Assembly (NCBI RefSeq): GCF_013375035.1 | Contig: NZ_CP056032.1 | Coordinates: forward strand, 3,514,001 to 3,578,000 | Direction of reading: 5' to 3' | Source: Spirosoma sp. KUDC1026 | GTDB lineage: Bacteria > Bacteroidota > Bacteroidia > Cytophagales > Spirosomataceae | DNA: 64,000 bases | Shown: positions 34,606 to 43,906 of the stretch, one piece after another | Layout of the letters: each line of letters begins with the position of its first letter | How positions within the stretch are numbered: the first letter of the stretch is position 1 | Program-made: the position numbers and the translations under genes | The notes under the pieces: generated by a model | The model's input: only the letters and a program-made list of their open reading frames with translations | What the model was told of the DNA's origin: nothing | Databases searched by the model: none

Positions 34606-36099
34606 ATGAACGTTTTCAAGCTCATTACGTGCCTGCTGATTACGGGAAGTGTCTTTGGGCAGAAAACGCCGACGGTCAAGCAGATACAGGCGTTCGATCA
34701 GTACGTAGCGACCGTTCAGAAGCAGTGGGCTATTCCCGGCATGTCGGTCGTGGTCGTGAAAGATAACAAGGTTATTTTCAGCAAGGGGTATGGTGTGCGG
34801 GAGGTGGGTAGACCGGAGCCCGTCGATACCCAGACGCTGTTTGCCTGCGCATCGACCACAAAAGCCATGACCGTGGCGCTGATGGGTATGCTGGTCGACG
34901 AAGGCAAGCTCGCCTGGAGCGATCCGGTTTATAAGTACCTGCCCGAATTGCAGCTTTACGATGCATCAGCCAGCCGGGAGATAACCATCCGCGACCTGCT
35001 CATCCACGATACGGGCGTAGGGGGGACCGACTTTTTTACGGGCGCGATGCACATACCCGTTAACGAGATGTTCCGGCGGATGGCCCTGGTGAAACCCAGT
35101 TACTCCATCCGGTCCGGGTTCATTTACCAGAACATTATGTACTCGGCGGCCGGGCGTATCATCGAGCGGCTGATGGGCACAACCTGGGCCGAAGCGATTC
35201 AGGCGCGGATTTTTCGACCCCTGGGCATGTTACGTACAGTTCCTAAACGGAGATACATAAAGGATGATAACCAAGTCCGGCCGCACTACGTTATTAACGA
35301 TACGATCCGCGTGATCGATTATACTCCCGATAGTGAAATCGGTTCAGCCGGAGCGGTCTGGTCGTCGGCGGATGATATCAGCAAGTGGGTCACCTGCATG
35401 CTCGACAGCAGTAAATACAACGGTGGTCGACTGCTGAAACCCGAAACCTGGGCGGAGGTGTTCAAAACGCAGACGCTGGTGCCCAATGACGAATACCCGA
35501 CCATGCAGCTTCTGCAACCCAACTGGCTCACCTATGGGCTGGGCTGGTACCAGCATGATTATAAAGGACATAAAATCAATTTCCATACCGGTAGCCACGC
35601 GGGGCTGACGGCTATTACGGCCCAGCTACCCGACGAAAAGTTGGGCATTTTTGCGTTCGGTAATGTTGATCATGCCGAGGGGCGTCATGCGCTGATCTAT
35701 AAAGCGTTCGATCTGTTCGCCCTGGGCGGCACACGCGACTGGAGTACAGAATTCAAAACGCTGTATGAGGGCATAAAGGAGCAAAACAGGAAAGCAACCG
35801 CCAGCTTTGTGGCCCAGCGCGTCCCAAACACGAAACCGTCGCTGGCTTTACAGGAATACGCTGGGACGTACAATAGTCTACTCTATGGCGAGATAACTGT
35901 CAGCCTAGCTGGCAATGACCTGTCGTTTAATGCTAACAACGCCTTGACAGCAACTCTGCCGCACTGGCACTACGACACATTCTACGGATCTTTTGACAAG
36001 GCATGGCAGGGGAAAACAACTGCCCAGTTCAGTCTGAGTTCAGTTGGTAAGGTTAGTACGTTGGTGTTCAACGGAATGGACTTCAAAAAGAAACGTTGA
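34606..36099 (+). CDS. class C beta-lactamase-related serine hydrolase
   Basis: A 497-aa secreted protein with a signal peptide (MNVFKLITCLLITGSVFG). The Beta-lactamase/AmpC-like domain (about 30-370) has Ser83-T-T-Lys86 (SxxK), 'IYQNIMYS' (YxN) and 'FHTGSHAG' (HxG). A C-terminal DUF3471-like domain (about 400-495: YAGTYNSLLYGEITVSLAGNDLSF) follows. Likely a D-amino-acid peptidase or esterase acting on cell-wall or lipid substrates. Its ATG is 1 bp after the previous stop (TGAGATG), indicating coupling. Confidence 0.88.
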   Translation: MNVFKLITCLLITGSVFGQKTPTVKQIQAFDQYVATVQKQWAIPGMSVVVVKDNKVIFSKGYGVREVGRPEPVDTQTLFACASTTKAMTVALMGMLVDEGKLAWSDPVYKYLPELQLYDASASREITIRDLLIHDTGVGGTDFFTGAMHIPVNEMFRRMALVKPSYSIRSGFIYQNIMYSAAGRIIERLMGTTWAEAIQARIFRPLGMLRTVPKRRYIKDDNQVRPHYVINDTIRVIDYTPDSEIGSAGAVWSSADDISKWVTCMLDSSKYNGGRLLKPETWAEVFKTQTLVPNDEYPTMQLLQPNWLTYGLGWYQHDYKGHKINFHTGSHAGLTAITAQLPDEKLGIFAFGNVDHAEGRHALIYKAFDLFALGGTRDWSTEFKTLYEGIKEQNRKATASFVAQRVPNTKPSLALQEYAGTYNSLLYGEITVSLAGNDLSFNANNALTATLPHWHYDTFYGSFDKAWQGKTTAQFSLSSVGKVSTLVFNGMDFKKKR

Positions 36100-36192
36100 G
36101 ACTGGCTGACAGGTATTAAACGTCGGTACAGGCCTCTGTACCGGCTTTCCTGGTTCCAGTACGTATCGATTTGCTGAAGGACATAGCCTGTA

Positions 36193-37035
36193 TCAGGCGG
36201 ATAAGACCTGGCGATAGGCGGTAGGCGTGTGGTTGTAATATCGTTTGAACAGCTTGTTGAGATGGCAAACGTCGGAAAAACCGAACTCGTCGGCAATCTG
36301 GGAAACGGTCAGCGGAGTTTGCCGCAGTTTTGTCGCAACCAGTTTGAGTTTGTGCCGGATAATGAACTGCTGAATAGAGTCACCGACCTGTTGCTTGAAC
36401 AGGGTACTCAGGTGGCCGGGAGAGTAATTGAAGGCATCGGCGATGGTATCCATCCGCAAGCGCTCCGGTTCCCCGATATGCTGGCCGATGTAGGCGATGA
36501 TTTGACGGGTGAGGTTCAACGAAAAGGTTTGCCGGGATGGGATAACAGCTCCCCGTTCGCCAAGAAGGCGGTCGACCAGACTTAAAATGATTTTCATCAA
36601 CGATTCGACAATGGGGTTGCCCGTCAGGTGACGAAGGCTACGTTCCTCTGACAGAATCATGGTGACCAGCGCCCGCAAATTGTCCTGATCGGTAGAATCG
36701 GTAGCGATTGAGCCCAGGCAGGGCGAAGTAGATCTGTTAACATAAGCCCAGGGCTGATCATCCGCTATCAGCAGGCTGGAGATGTAGAGCGGGGAGAATG
36801 ACAACCTGTAAAGGCTCGTCGGCTGCATCGTCAGGAAGCTATACTGGTCATGCGCGCCCAGAAAGAAAACATCCCCTGGTTGATACGTGAATCGCTTATC
36901 GTTAACCAGATGGTGACCCTTCCCCGACTGAATCAGAATGAGTTCGTAACAATCGGAAAACCGGATAGGCGTTGCCCATTGATTCAGGTCGAGCTGTTCG
37001 ATGTGCAGGGATCTTTGCGGAATGATGTCTTTCAT
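36193..37035 (-). CDS. AraC-family transcriptional regulator
   Basis: A 280-aa protein. It has an N-terminal cupin sensing domain (CYELILIQSGKGHHLVNDKRFTYQPGDVFFL) and a C-terminal double HTH (PERLRMDTIADAFNYSPGHLSTLFKQQVGDSIQQFI; VSQIADEFGFSDVCHLNKLFKRYYNHTPTAYR). It is transcribed divergently from the sigma-54 activator, with 231 bp between the starts. That gap holds the 33-bp palindrome, so it is a candidate binder of that operator, though AraC sites are usually direct repeats. Confidence 0.92.
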   Translation of the reverse strand: MKDIIPQRSLHIEQLDLNQWATPIRFSDCYELILIQSGKGHHLVNDKRFTYQPGDVFFLGAHDQYSFLTMQPTSLYRLSFSPLYISSLLIADDQPWAYVNRSTSPCLGSIATDSTDQDNLRALVTMILSEERSLRHLTGNPIVESLMKIILSLVDRLLGERGAVIPSRQTFSLNLTRQIIAYIGQHIGEPERLRMDTIADAFNYSPGHLSTLFKQQVGDSIQQFIIRHKLKLVATKLRQTPLTVSQIADEFGFSDVCHLNKLFKRYYNHTPTAYRQVLSA

Positions 37036-37173
37036 GAGTGATGGAGTCGGGCGTATGGGTTATTGGGTACTATCGCTAAGACCAACATAGTGCCACCTCT
37101 TCTAAATCTGGTTTTATTTGAGTCAACTATTTGATATTCATAACTTTATCAGACTTTGGGTTAGTTAATTACA

Positions 37174-37206
37174 CTCCAATATGTTGGAGGCTCCAACATA
37201 TTGGAG
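37174..37206. promoter_or_regulatory. 33-bp nested palindrome, probable operator
   Basis: CTCCAATATGTTGGAG (37174-37189) and its exact complement (37191-37206) are separated by a single G. Each arm is itself a palindrome: CTCCAA, four bases, TTGGAG. A fifth half-site TTGGAG (37214-37219) overlaps the predicted -33 box. This geometry suits cooperative binding of two dimers just upstream of the promoter. Confidence 0.7.
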
Positions 37207-37213
37207 AACTCAA

Positions 37214-37241
37214 TTGGAGTCCGGCTGGAGCTGTATCTTTA
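37214..37241 (+). promoter_or_regulatory. predicted promoter of the sigma-54 activator gene
   Basis: TTG (37214-37216), a 17-bp spacer, then TATCTTTA (37234-37241), one mismatch from TAnnTTTG. Transcription would start near 37246, which rules out the TTG at 37201 as translation start and supports ATG 37267. Confidence 0.5.
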
Positions 37242-37266
37242 CGTGTCGTCAACATCACGAACCGAT

Positions 37267-39795
37267 ATGCTGCCCGCTAACGAACCAACAGTACTGCCGT
37301 CGCTGCTTATTGTGGAAGATGAGTTTTTGATCGCCAATGATTTACGGCGTATTCTGACGAAAGGCGGCTACCAGATCGGAGGGATCGCCGGATCTGTGGA
37401 CGAGGCCAAAGAACAGGTTGCCAGCCAACGGCCTGACATTGTGCTGCTGGATATTTTCCTGGATGGCCACGAAACCGGAATCGATCTGGCGCACTGGTTG
37501 AGTAAGCAGGCCATACCGTTTGTTTTTCTGTCGGCCAACCTGACAGACGGCCTGCTCGAGGAGGCTAAAGTGACGCAGCCCTTTGGCTTTCTGACAAAAC
37601 CGTTTCGGGAAAAAGACGTCCTGTCGACGCTGGAAATTGCCCGTTACCGCCACGCCCACAGCGAGGAAGCTAAATTGCGCCAGCAGCAGAGTATCCGGAT
37701 TGCCGTCAATAACGCCAGCATTAATATTCAGGACCGTGAGCAGTTCTGCCTGGCAATTGCGGACCAGATCAATCGGTTTGTGCCGTTTTCGTTTTTTACC
37801 CTCCAGATCGGCTTACCCGACGAGTCGTCGTTCTACTGGCTGATGCTGGAGAAAGCTGGCAGTGCGTTTAAAAAGGTTAACCTGGCGGCCCTGCTCCAGA
37901 ACGAATCGGACGAATCGCTGCTAAACAAGCTGGATCAGGAAGCACCGGACCGACTGGGTGAACAGACCGGCGTGTTTAGCGGGAGCGCGTTTGACCAGCT
38001 CTGCCAGACCTACGTGACCGCACGCGCCTGCCGGGATAAATTCAATGTTCGGTCGCTGGCGCTATTTCCGATTCCGTTAAAACGTAATGCCATAACTACC
38101 ATCATGCTGTCCAGCACCCAGGCTGATGGCTTCTCGGAACGGGATTACCAGACCGTTAACCTGATCTGTCCGCAAATCGCGCTGACGCTGGACAATCTGC
38201 TGGCTTACGAGGAACTCGATACGCGCCGACAGATCAAAGCTATCGAACTGGCGATTGCCAATGCCTTTCGGAGCGAAGCCAGCATGAGCGCCATACTCGT
38301 GCAAGTTGCCCAGTCGATCAATGAGCTACTACCCGTTGATCTGCTGGCGCTTTATCGGATCAAGGTGCCGCAGCCGGCCGGGGCCGATACGCTTTGTACG
38401 GTGCAAAAGAGCCGGGGCCGTTTTGAGCCACTGGAATCGCACTCCCTGCCGCTGTCCTCAACAATCAGCCCGTCGAGCTGGGAGGCTGCCCTAGCCGGGA
38501 TGCAAACCTGCCTGACGAAGCCGACGCTCAATGTGGGATTTCAATTTTCCCAGCAGGCCGCCGACAACGTGATAGGGGAGCTGTACCGGAGAGAACTGGG
38601 GCTGCAGTCATTTATGTACGTACCCATTTTCCGTGGCGAACAGCCGGTTGCCTCCCTGATTCTGGCCAGCAAAGCGCCCTATGCGTTTACCTATAATGAT
38701 CTGCATACGTTGCAGGACATCAGCGTGCAGATGTCGCTGGCGCTGGAAAATGTATTTGCCTTTGAGCGTATCAAAATGCTGAGTGAGCGGCTGGAACAGG
38801 AGAAAACGTACCTGGTGGAAGAGATCAAGACGAGTCATAATTTCGGGGAGATCATTGGCGACAGTCCGGCTATGCAGGTCGTGTTTACTAATATTAGCCA
38901 GGTTGCACCCACCAATGCCACCGTCCTGATTCTGGGCGAAACCGGGACGGGGAAGGAACTGGTAGCCCGGGCGGTGCATACGCTGTCGTCGCGCAAGGAC
39001 CGGACGATTATCAAGATCAACTGTGCCGTTTTGCCCGCGCAGTTGATCGAATCGGAACTGTTTGGGCACGAACGGGGCAGTTTCACCGGCGCGACTGAAA
39101 AGCGCATTGGTAAGTTCGAGCTGGCCAGTGGAGGAACGCTGTTTCTGGACGAAATTGGTGAACTTCCCCTTGAACTACAGGCGAAACTCCTGCGGGCAAT
39201 TCAGGAGAAAGAAATTGAACGTATCGGCGGGAAAGGGCCCATCCGCATCGATGTCCGGATTATTGCGGCCACGAACCGGAATGTACAGCAGGAAGTAGCC
39301 GAGGGGCGGTTTCGCTCGGATCTTTACTACCGGCTGAACGTGTTTCCGATAGTGGTGCCGCCCCTGCGGGAACGCACGGACGATATTCAACCGCTGACAC
39401 TGCATTTTCTACGACGGATTAGCAAAAAGCTGGGCAAACCCCTGACTGGTGTTACCAACGATACGATGCATCAATTGTTGGCCTACACTTGGCCGGGGAA
39501 TATCCGGGAGCTGGAACACGTGTTGGAGCGGGCCGCTATTCTGTCCCGATCCAATACCCTGGAGCTAGCCGAACCTTTACGGTCGATACCCATAACCGAT
39601 AGTCCTGTTGCTGCAGGACAAAGCGTCGAATGCATCCAGCCCATCGATGATATCATGCGGGCGGCTATCCTGGCGGCACTATCAAAATCGGGCGGACGTA
39701 TCCGGGGGCGGGGTGGTGCCGCTGAGTTGCTGAACCTCAAACCGACAACGCTCGAAGCCCGGATGAAAAAGCTGCAAATTCAGCTGAAACGATAG
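37267..39795 (+). CDS. sigma-54-dependent response regulator (REC-GAF-AAA-Fis)
   Basis: An 842-aa NtrC-like activator. The receiver (about 10-130: [27 protein letters not shown]) is followed by GAF-type regions (about 160-500). The sigma-54 AAA+ domain has Walker A 'GETGTGKE', the sigma-54 contact loop 'GSFTGA' (usual GAFTGA with Ala to Ser), Walker B '[11 protein letters not shown]' and the arginine-finger region. A Fis-type HTH (about 795-840: [24 protein letters not shown]) ends it. It activates RpoN promoters when phosphorylated. ATG 37267 is used. The kinase partner is not adjacent; no -24/-12 target could be assigned. An operator-like palindrome lies upstream, so it is probably regulated itself. 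Confidence 0.92.
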   Translation: MLPANEPTVLPSLLIVEDEFLIANDLRRILTKGGYQIGGIAGSVDEAKEQVASQRPDIVLLDIFLDGHETGIDLAHWLSKQAIPFVFLSANLTDGLLEEAKVTQPFGFLTKPFREKDVLSTLEIARYRHAHSEEAKLRQQQSIRIAVNNASINIQDREQFCLAIADQINRFVPFSFFTLQIGLPDESSFYWLMLEKAGSAFKKVNLAALLQNESDESLLNKLDQEAPDRLGEQTGVFSGSAFDQLCQTYVTARACRDKFNVRSLALFPIPLKRNAITTIMLSSTQADGFSERDYQTVNLICPQIALTLDNLLAYEELDTRRQIKAIELAIANAFRSEASMSAILVQVAQSINELLPVDLLALYRIKVPQPAGADTLCTVQKSRGRFEPLESHSLPLSSTISPSSWEAALAGMQTCLTKPTLNVGFQFSQQAADNVIGELYRRELGLQSFMYVPIFRGEQPVASLILASKAPYAFTYNDLHTLQDISVQMSLALENVFAFERIKMLSERLEQEKTYLVEEIKTSHNFGEIIGDSPAMQVVFTNISQVAPTNATVLILGETGTGKELVARAVHTLSSRKDRTIIKINCAVLPAQLIESELFGHERGSFTGATEKRIGKFELASGGTLFLDEIGELPLELQAKLLRAIQEKEIERIGGKGPIRIDVRIIAATNRNVQQEVAEGRFRSDLYYRLNVFPIVVPPLRERTDDIQPLTLHFLRRISKKLGKPLTGVTNDTMHQLLAYTWPGNIRELEHVLERAAILSRSNTLELAEPLRSIPITDSPVAAGQSVECIQPIDDIMRAAILAALSKSGGRIRGRGGAAELLNLKPTTLEARMKKLQIQLKR

Positions 39796-39914
39796 GAGCG
39801 AGTAATCTATCAATAGGCTAAACTTCGCCAGTCACAGCGTCCAATTTTGGTAAAATCCGCTTTGAATACTTCAGAATCGTCGATTTGTACCGGAACCGTG
39901 CTGATTACCATCGT

Positions 39915-39922
39915 TATGTTTG
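39915..39922 (+). promoter_or_regulatory. predicted -7 element for the GH29-like gene
   Basis: A perfect TAnnTTTG (TATGTTTG), 54 bp before the ATG at 39977, without a -33 TTG at the right spacing. Confidence 0.4.
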
Positions 39923-39976
39923 CGTCCGCAATACATTACGTGCTGATTACTCGTTTCTCGTCTAACACCCTTACCC

Positions 39977-41401
39977 ATGCGCTTGCTTTGGTTGTCCGTT
40001 GCCGTCGTCTTTCTTCCGTTCCTGCTAGGGGCTCAACCGGCCAAACAACTGCCCCTTCCGCAGCTACAGCAGGCGTTTATCGACCAGCGATTCGGGATGT
40101 TTATCCATTTCAACATCCCCACCTTCATGAGCGACGACTGGGCTGACCCCGATGCGTCGCCCACCCTGTTCAACCCCACTAGGCTGGACTGTACTCAATG
40201 GGCAAAAGCGGCTAAATCAGCCAGGATGGCGTACGGCGCATTGACGACCAAACACCATAGCGGCTTCTGTATCTGGGACACGAAGACCACGCCCTACAAC
40301 GTAATGAATAGTCCGTTGAAACGCGACGTAGTGCGGGAGTACACTGATGCGTTCCGGGCTAACGGGCTGAACGTCATGCTGTATTATTCCATTCTGGACA
40401 CTCACCACAAGCTGCGGCCCGGTTTTATTACCAAACAGCACATCGCCATGGTGAAAGCCCAGCTCACCGAACTACTGACGAACTACGGCCCCATTTCGGC
40501 GCTTATCATCGACGGCTGGGATGCACCCTGGTCGCGGATTTCGTACGACGATATTCCGTTTGAAGAGATCTATCGGCACATTAAGTCCATTCAGCCTAAT
40601 TGTCTGGTGATGGATTTGAACGCGGCCAAGTACCCCGCCGAAGCCCTGTTCTACACTGACATCAAATCCTATGAGCAGGGGGCTGGGCAGCACATTTCCA
40701 AAGAAACCAATAAGCTACCCGCGCTGTCGTGCCTGCCAATCAACGATGCCTGGTTCTGGAAAAGCTCGTTTCCGACCAGGCCCGTCAAAGACCCTATCGT
40801 GCTGGTGCGCGATAATCTGGTGCCGTTCAATCGGGCCTACTGCACGTTCCTGCTGAACGTAGCACCCAACCGGGAAGGTCTTATCGACGATAATGCGCTG
40901 ACGGCCTTGAAGCAGATCGGAGAGGTATGGAAACCCGACGCCGAACAGCCCAAACTACCGCCGTTCGACGCGCCAATTATTTCACATAATCTGGCCAAAC
41001 ATCAGCCAGCCAATGCGACCTGGAGCGATGATATGTGGATTATGGATTTTGGCAACGACGACAACTTTCGCACGGCCTGGAAATCGAACCCCAGTGTGAA
41101 AAAGCCGATGTACGAAGTCGTACTGAGCGATAAACCGGGTATCGAAACGTCGTTCAACCTGATCACGATCCTGGAGCCTGCCGCTACCATTACCGGCTAT
41201 CGGCTGGAGTACTTGTCGGGTAAAACCTGGAAGCCAATTCCGATGACGAGTGAAGCCAATCCAGGCCGGGCCAATCCAGGCCGGGCCAAAGTGCATCGAT
41301 TTTCGATGGTTAAGGGGAGCCGGGTGCGAGTGCTGATCGATTCGTTTACAGCCCCGGCTGCCATTGCCGAATTAGGGGTGTACAAGGAAACCGGTCGGTA
41401 A
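39977..41401 (+). CDS. alpha-L-fucosidase-like glycoside hydrolase (GH29)
   Basis: A 474-aa secreted enzyme with a signal peptide (MRLLWLSVAVVFLPFLLGAQ). The GH29 catalytic barrel (about 30-315) has 'RFGMFIHFNIPTF', 'LTTKHHSGFCIWDTKTT', and the putative nucleophile Asp in 'ALIIDGWDAPW'. 'FLLNVAPNREGLID' is the typical end of the barrel. A C-terminal beta domain (about 330-474) resembles the F5/8-type module often appended to GH29. It removes fucose or a related sugar from glycans. A 15-bp in-frame tandem duplication (ANPGR twice) lies in the C-terminal domain. Confidence 0.87.
   Translation: MRLLWLSVAVVFLPFLLGAQPAKQLPLPQLQQAFIDQRFGMFIHFNIPTFMSDDWADPDASPTLFNPTRLDCTQWAKAAKSARMAYGALTTKHHSGFCIWDTKTTPYNVMNSPLKRDVVREYTDAFRANGLNVMLYYSILDTHHKLRPGFITKQHIAMVKAQLTELLTNYGPISALIIDGWDAPWSRISYDDIPFEEIYRHIKSIQPNCLVMDLNAAKYPAEALFYTDIKSYEQGAGQHISKETNKLPALSCLPINDAWFWKSSFPTRPVKDPIVLVRDNLVPFNRAYCTFLLNVAPNREGLIDDNALTALKQIGEVWKPDAEQPKLPPFDAPIISHNLAKHQPANATWSDDMWIMDFGNDDNFRTAWKSNPSVKKPMYEVVLSDKPGIETSFNLITILEPAATITGYRLEYLSGKTWKPIPMTSEANPGRANPGRAKVHRFSMVKGSRVRVLIDSFTAPAAIAELGVYKETGR
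41255..41284 (+). repeat. 15-bp tandem duplication inside the GH29 gene
   Basis: GCCAATCCAGGCCGG occurs twice in direct succession and a third GCC follows, adding one extra ANPGR in frame. It lies in a loop of the C-terminal beta domain. It looks like a recent replication slippage. Confidence 0.9.
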
Positions 41402-41407
41402 GCTAAA

Positions 41408-43720
41408 TCAATAAACGGCTTCATGGCTACCCGTTGCAGACTCGTCTACCAATGTATGGCTGGTTGCTCGTCTTTGTGGGAAATGAAGCTGGAGGTGCGT
41501 TCCGGAATCCTGTCGGATGGTTAGCCGCCCGTTGAGTTGGCGGGCCAGTCCCCGGATCATCGTCAGTCCCAGCGTATTGCTGTTCAGCACGTCGAAATCG
41601 GTTGGCAGGCCCACGCCATCGTCGCTGACCGACAACTGATACGTTTGGTTCTCGTTGACATGCAGTTCCAGTCGAATTTGTCCTTTTCGCTGCTGGGGAA
41701 AGGCATATTTGAGCGCGTTCGTGACGGCTTCGTTGATAATCAGCCCAAGCGGTACGGCCAGCGATACGTCCAGCCCCACCGGCGTTACGTCGGTGACGAT
41801 GCTTACCGAGCTGTCTGCCGCCAGGGCTTCCGCAAGGTAGCGGGCAATTTCGTCAATAAACTCGGTCATGTTGACCAGCGACCGGTTTTCGGACTGGTAA
41901 AGCTTCTGATGAATCAGTCCGATCGCGTAGATTTTGTTTCGGCTATTTTCGATCGCCAGCAGGGCACTGGGATCGTCCAGATAATCGGCCTGGGCACTGA
42001 GCATACTGCTGATAATTTGCAGGTTATTCTTCACCCGGTGGTGAATCTCTTTCAGCATCCATTCCTTTTCGGCAATGAGATGCTCTTTTTCAACCAGCAG
42101 TTTCTCCAGCACCTGATTTTTCTGGCTGATTTCAAGCTGTTTGGCTTCCAGCAACTGGTTGGTCCGTTGCTTGAGCCGATAGCGGTTGTAACTCAGACTA
42201 AGCAGTAGCAACAGGAGGACACAACCGGCTATGATGCTGTTCCGCTGCAAATCCTTTGACTGGATGCTGGCCTGCTGCAACTGATTTTTTCGGGTCAGCA
42301 GAGCGATGTCCTGTTCCTGCTGGCGCGTCTGGTACTGCGCGTCGAGCTGGGCAATTTGCTGGCTTTTTTTCTCGTTGAAAATCGAATCGCTGAGAGCTTT
42401 GTAGGTCTGGTAATGAACAATAGCCGCCTGGTAGTTCTGCTGCGCCGAGTCGAGCCTAAACAATTGCAGATAAACACTAGCCGTGCCTCGTTTATAACCC
42501 ACCTGCTTCAACAGCCCCAGTGCCCGGTTCAGATACCGACGTGCTTTGTCGTACTGCTTCACGGTGCTGTAAAACGTGCCTACTTTCATGTACCCTGAAA
42601 TGGTCGGTTCGTCGGGGGCCAGCTCACCCGAATGGGCTGCCATCATTTTCTGGTAGTACGTTTCAGCCAACGGGTATTGCTTGAGCGCCAGGTAACAATC
42701 GCCCAGAGTCATACAGGCTCCATAGCGTTCCGAACGACTGGCGGGCGGATACTGTCGTAAAAAATTCTGGTAAAAGCGCAGGGCAGAAGCGGGACTTTGG
42801 TGGGTAATCAGTGAACTGGTAAGTTGATACGCGATAAACTGGAGCATCGACCGGTTCTTTAACTGACTGAAAAAGAGCAGGGACTTCTGGTAACAGGGGA
42901 CGGCCTTCGTCCATTGCTGTAGTTCGTCGTACAAGATTCCCAGGTTGTAATAAAAGCTTCCCAGATACAGGCTGTCTTTTTGCTGAACGGCCAGGTCAAC
43001 CGTCATGAGTTCGTATTTCAGCGCCTTATCGTACCGACTCTGAACGTGGTAAGCCGAACTGAGCAGATCGTAAGTGTACTGAAGCTGCGAATACCCGATT
43101 GATCGGTAGAGTCGGAGTACGGCAAATAACTCCTGCTCGGCCCGCGCCGGGTTGCCCTGTGCCGCGTGCATATCGGCTACGTTTTTGAGCATATAGGCCT
43201 GTTTGTCGGTCTGCCCCGCTTGCCGAAACAACTCCATAGACCGCTCGTAATACATCACTTTCTTGACCAGCCCGGCCGGAGTGCGGTCGTAGAGCTGCCC
43301 CAGAAAATAGCAGGTTACCGCCTGTTGAGCGCGGTTGCCCTGCCGAATGTAATACGCCAGTACGCCCTGAAGAAGGGTTTCAGCTTGTTGTCGGTCGCCA
43401 GCAAGCCTCGCCAGGCGACCCAGTGCACACTGGCTACGTATCTGACCAGCCGTAAACTGAAGCGATACGCTCAGGTGGTCAGCCTGCTGGCTGTACGTAT
43501 AGGCGTTGCCCAGTGGTTCATCCAGTTCCTCATGGCGGGTAATTAGGTCTGCGCTTAGGGCCAGCAGAATATTGACGCGCTGCGTATCCACCTGCCTGTG
43601 CAGCAGCGCCCGTTGCAGACTGTCGACCGCCCGGCGGCCAAGCATTGGGTACAGCGGTTCCCCAAAGGCTATTGCCTGCGTTAATAACCAACAAATACAC
43701 AACGCTACCAGGCGTTTCAT
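41408..43720 (-). CDS. TPR-containing sensor histidine kinase (HisKA_2 type), paralogue 1
   Basis: A 770-aa protein with a signal peptide (MKRLVALCICWLLTQAIAFG). About ten TPR-like helical repeats in the periplasm (about 45-450) are followed by one transmembrane helix (about 495-512: IIAGCVLLLLLLSLSY). A coiled coil leads to the HisKA_2 dimerisation domain with 'LKEIHHRVKNNLQIISSMLSAQ' (His560/561). HATPase_c has 'GLIINEAVTNALKYAF' and 'VSDDGVGLPTDFD'. It closely resembles the kinase at 45501-47840 over its whole length. It converges with the GH29 gene (6-bp gap). No receiver is adjacent. Confidence 0.92.
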   Translation of the reverse strand: MKRLVALCICWLLTQAIAFGEPLYPMLGRRAVDSLQRALLHRQVDTQRVNILLALSADLITRHEELDEPLGNAYTYSQQADHLSVSLQFTAGQIRSQCALGRLARLAGDRQQAETLLQGVLAYYIRQGNRAQQAVTCYFLGQLYDRTPAGLVKKVMYYERSMELFRQAGQTDKQAYMLKNVADMHAAQGNPARAEQELFAVLRLYRSIGYSQLQYTYDLLSSAYHVQSRYDKALKYELMTVDLAVQQKDSLYLGSFYYNLGILYDELQQWTKAVPCYQKSLLFFSQLKNRSMLQFIAYQLTSSLITHQSPASALRFYQNFLRQYPPASRSERYGACMTLGDCYLALKQYPLAETYYQKMMAAHSGELAPDEPTISGYMKVGTFYSTVKQYDKARRYLNRALGLLKQVGYKRGTASVYLQLFRLDSAQQNYQAAIVHYQTYKALSDSIFNEKKSQQIAQLDAQYQTRQQEQDIALLTRKNQLQQASIQSKDLQRNSIIAGCVLLLLLLSLSYNRYRLKQRTNQLLEAKQLEISQKNQVLEKLLVEKEHLIAEKEWMLKEIHHRVKNNLQIISSMLSAQADYLDDPSALLAIENSRNKIYAIGLIHQKLYQSENRSLVNMTEFIDEIARYLAEALAADSSVSIVTDVTPVGLDVSLAVPLGLIINEAVTNALKYAFPQQRKGQIRLELHVNENQTYQLSVSDDGVGLPTDFDVLNSNTLGLTMIRGLARQLNGRLTIRQDSGTHLQLHFPQRRATSHTLVDESATGSHEAVY

Positions 43721-43849
43721 GGACGAACGGAGAAGTGTCTAACGCAAATTCGCGCAAATGCTCCGCAGTTGACGAGTGTTCCTGGAAAACTCCGCTTAAT
43801 GTACCGCAGAATCATCATTTCGTACCGATACAAGCGCACCGGTACGCCT

Positions 43850-43857
43850 TACTTTTG
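43850..43857 (+). promoter_or_regulatory. predicted -7 element for the antiporter gene
   Basis: A perfect TAnnTTTG (TACTTTTG), 49 bp before the ATG at 43907. No -33 TTG at the expected distance. Confidence 0.4.
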
Positions 43858-43906
43858 ACTTCATTCCTCGACTTGTGCCATTACTGGCGATTTTCTCTTC
43901 GTACTG

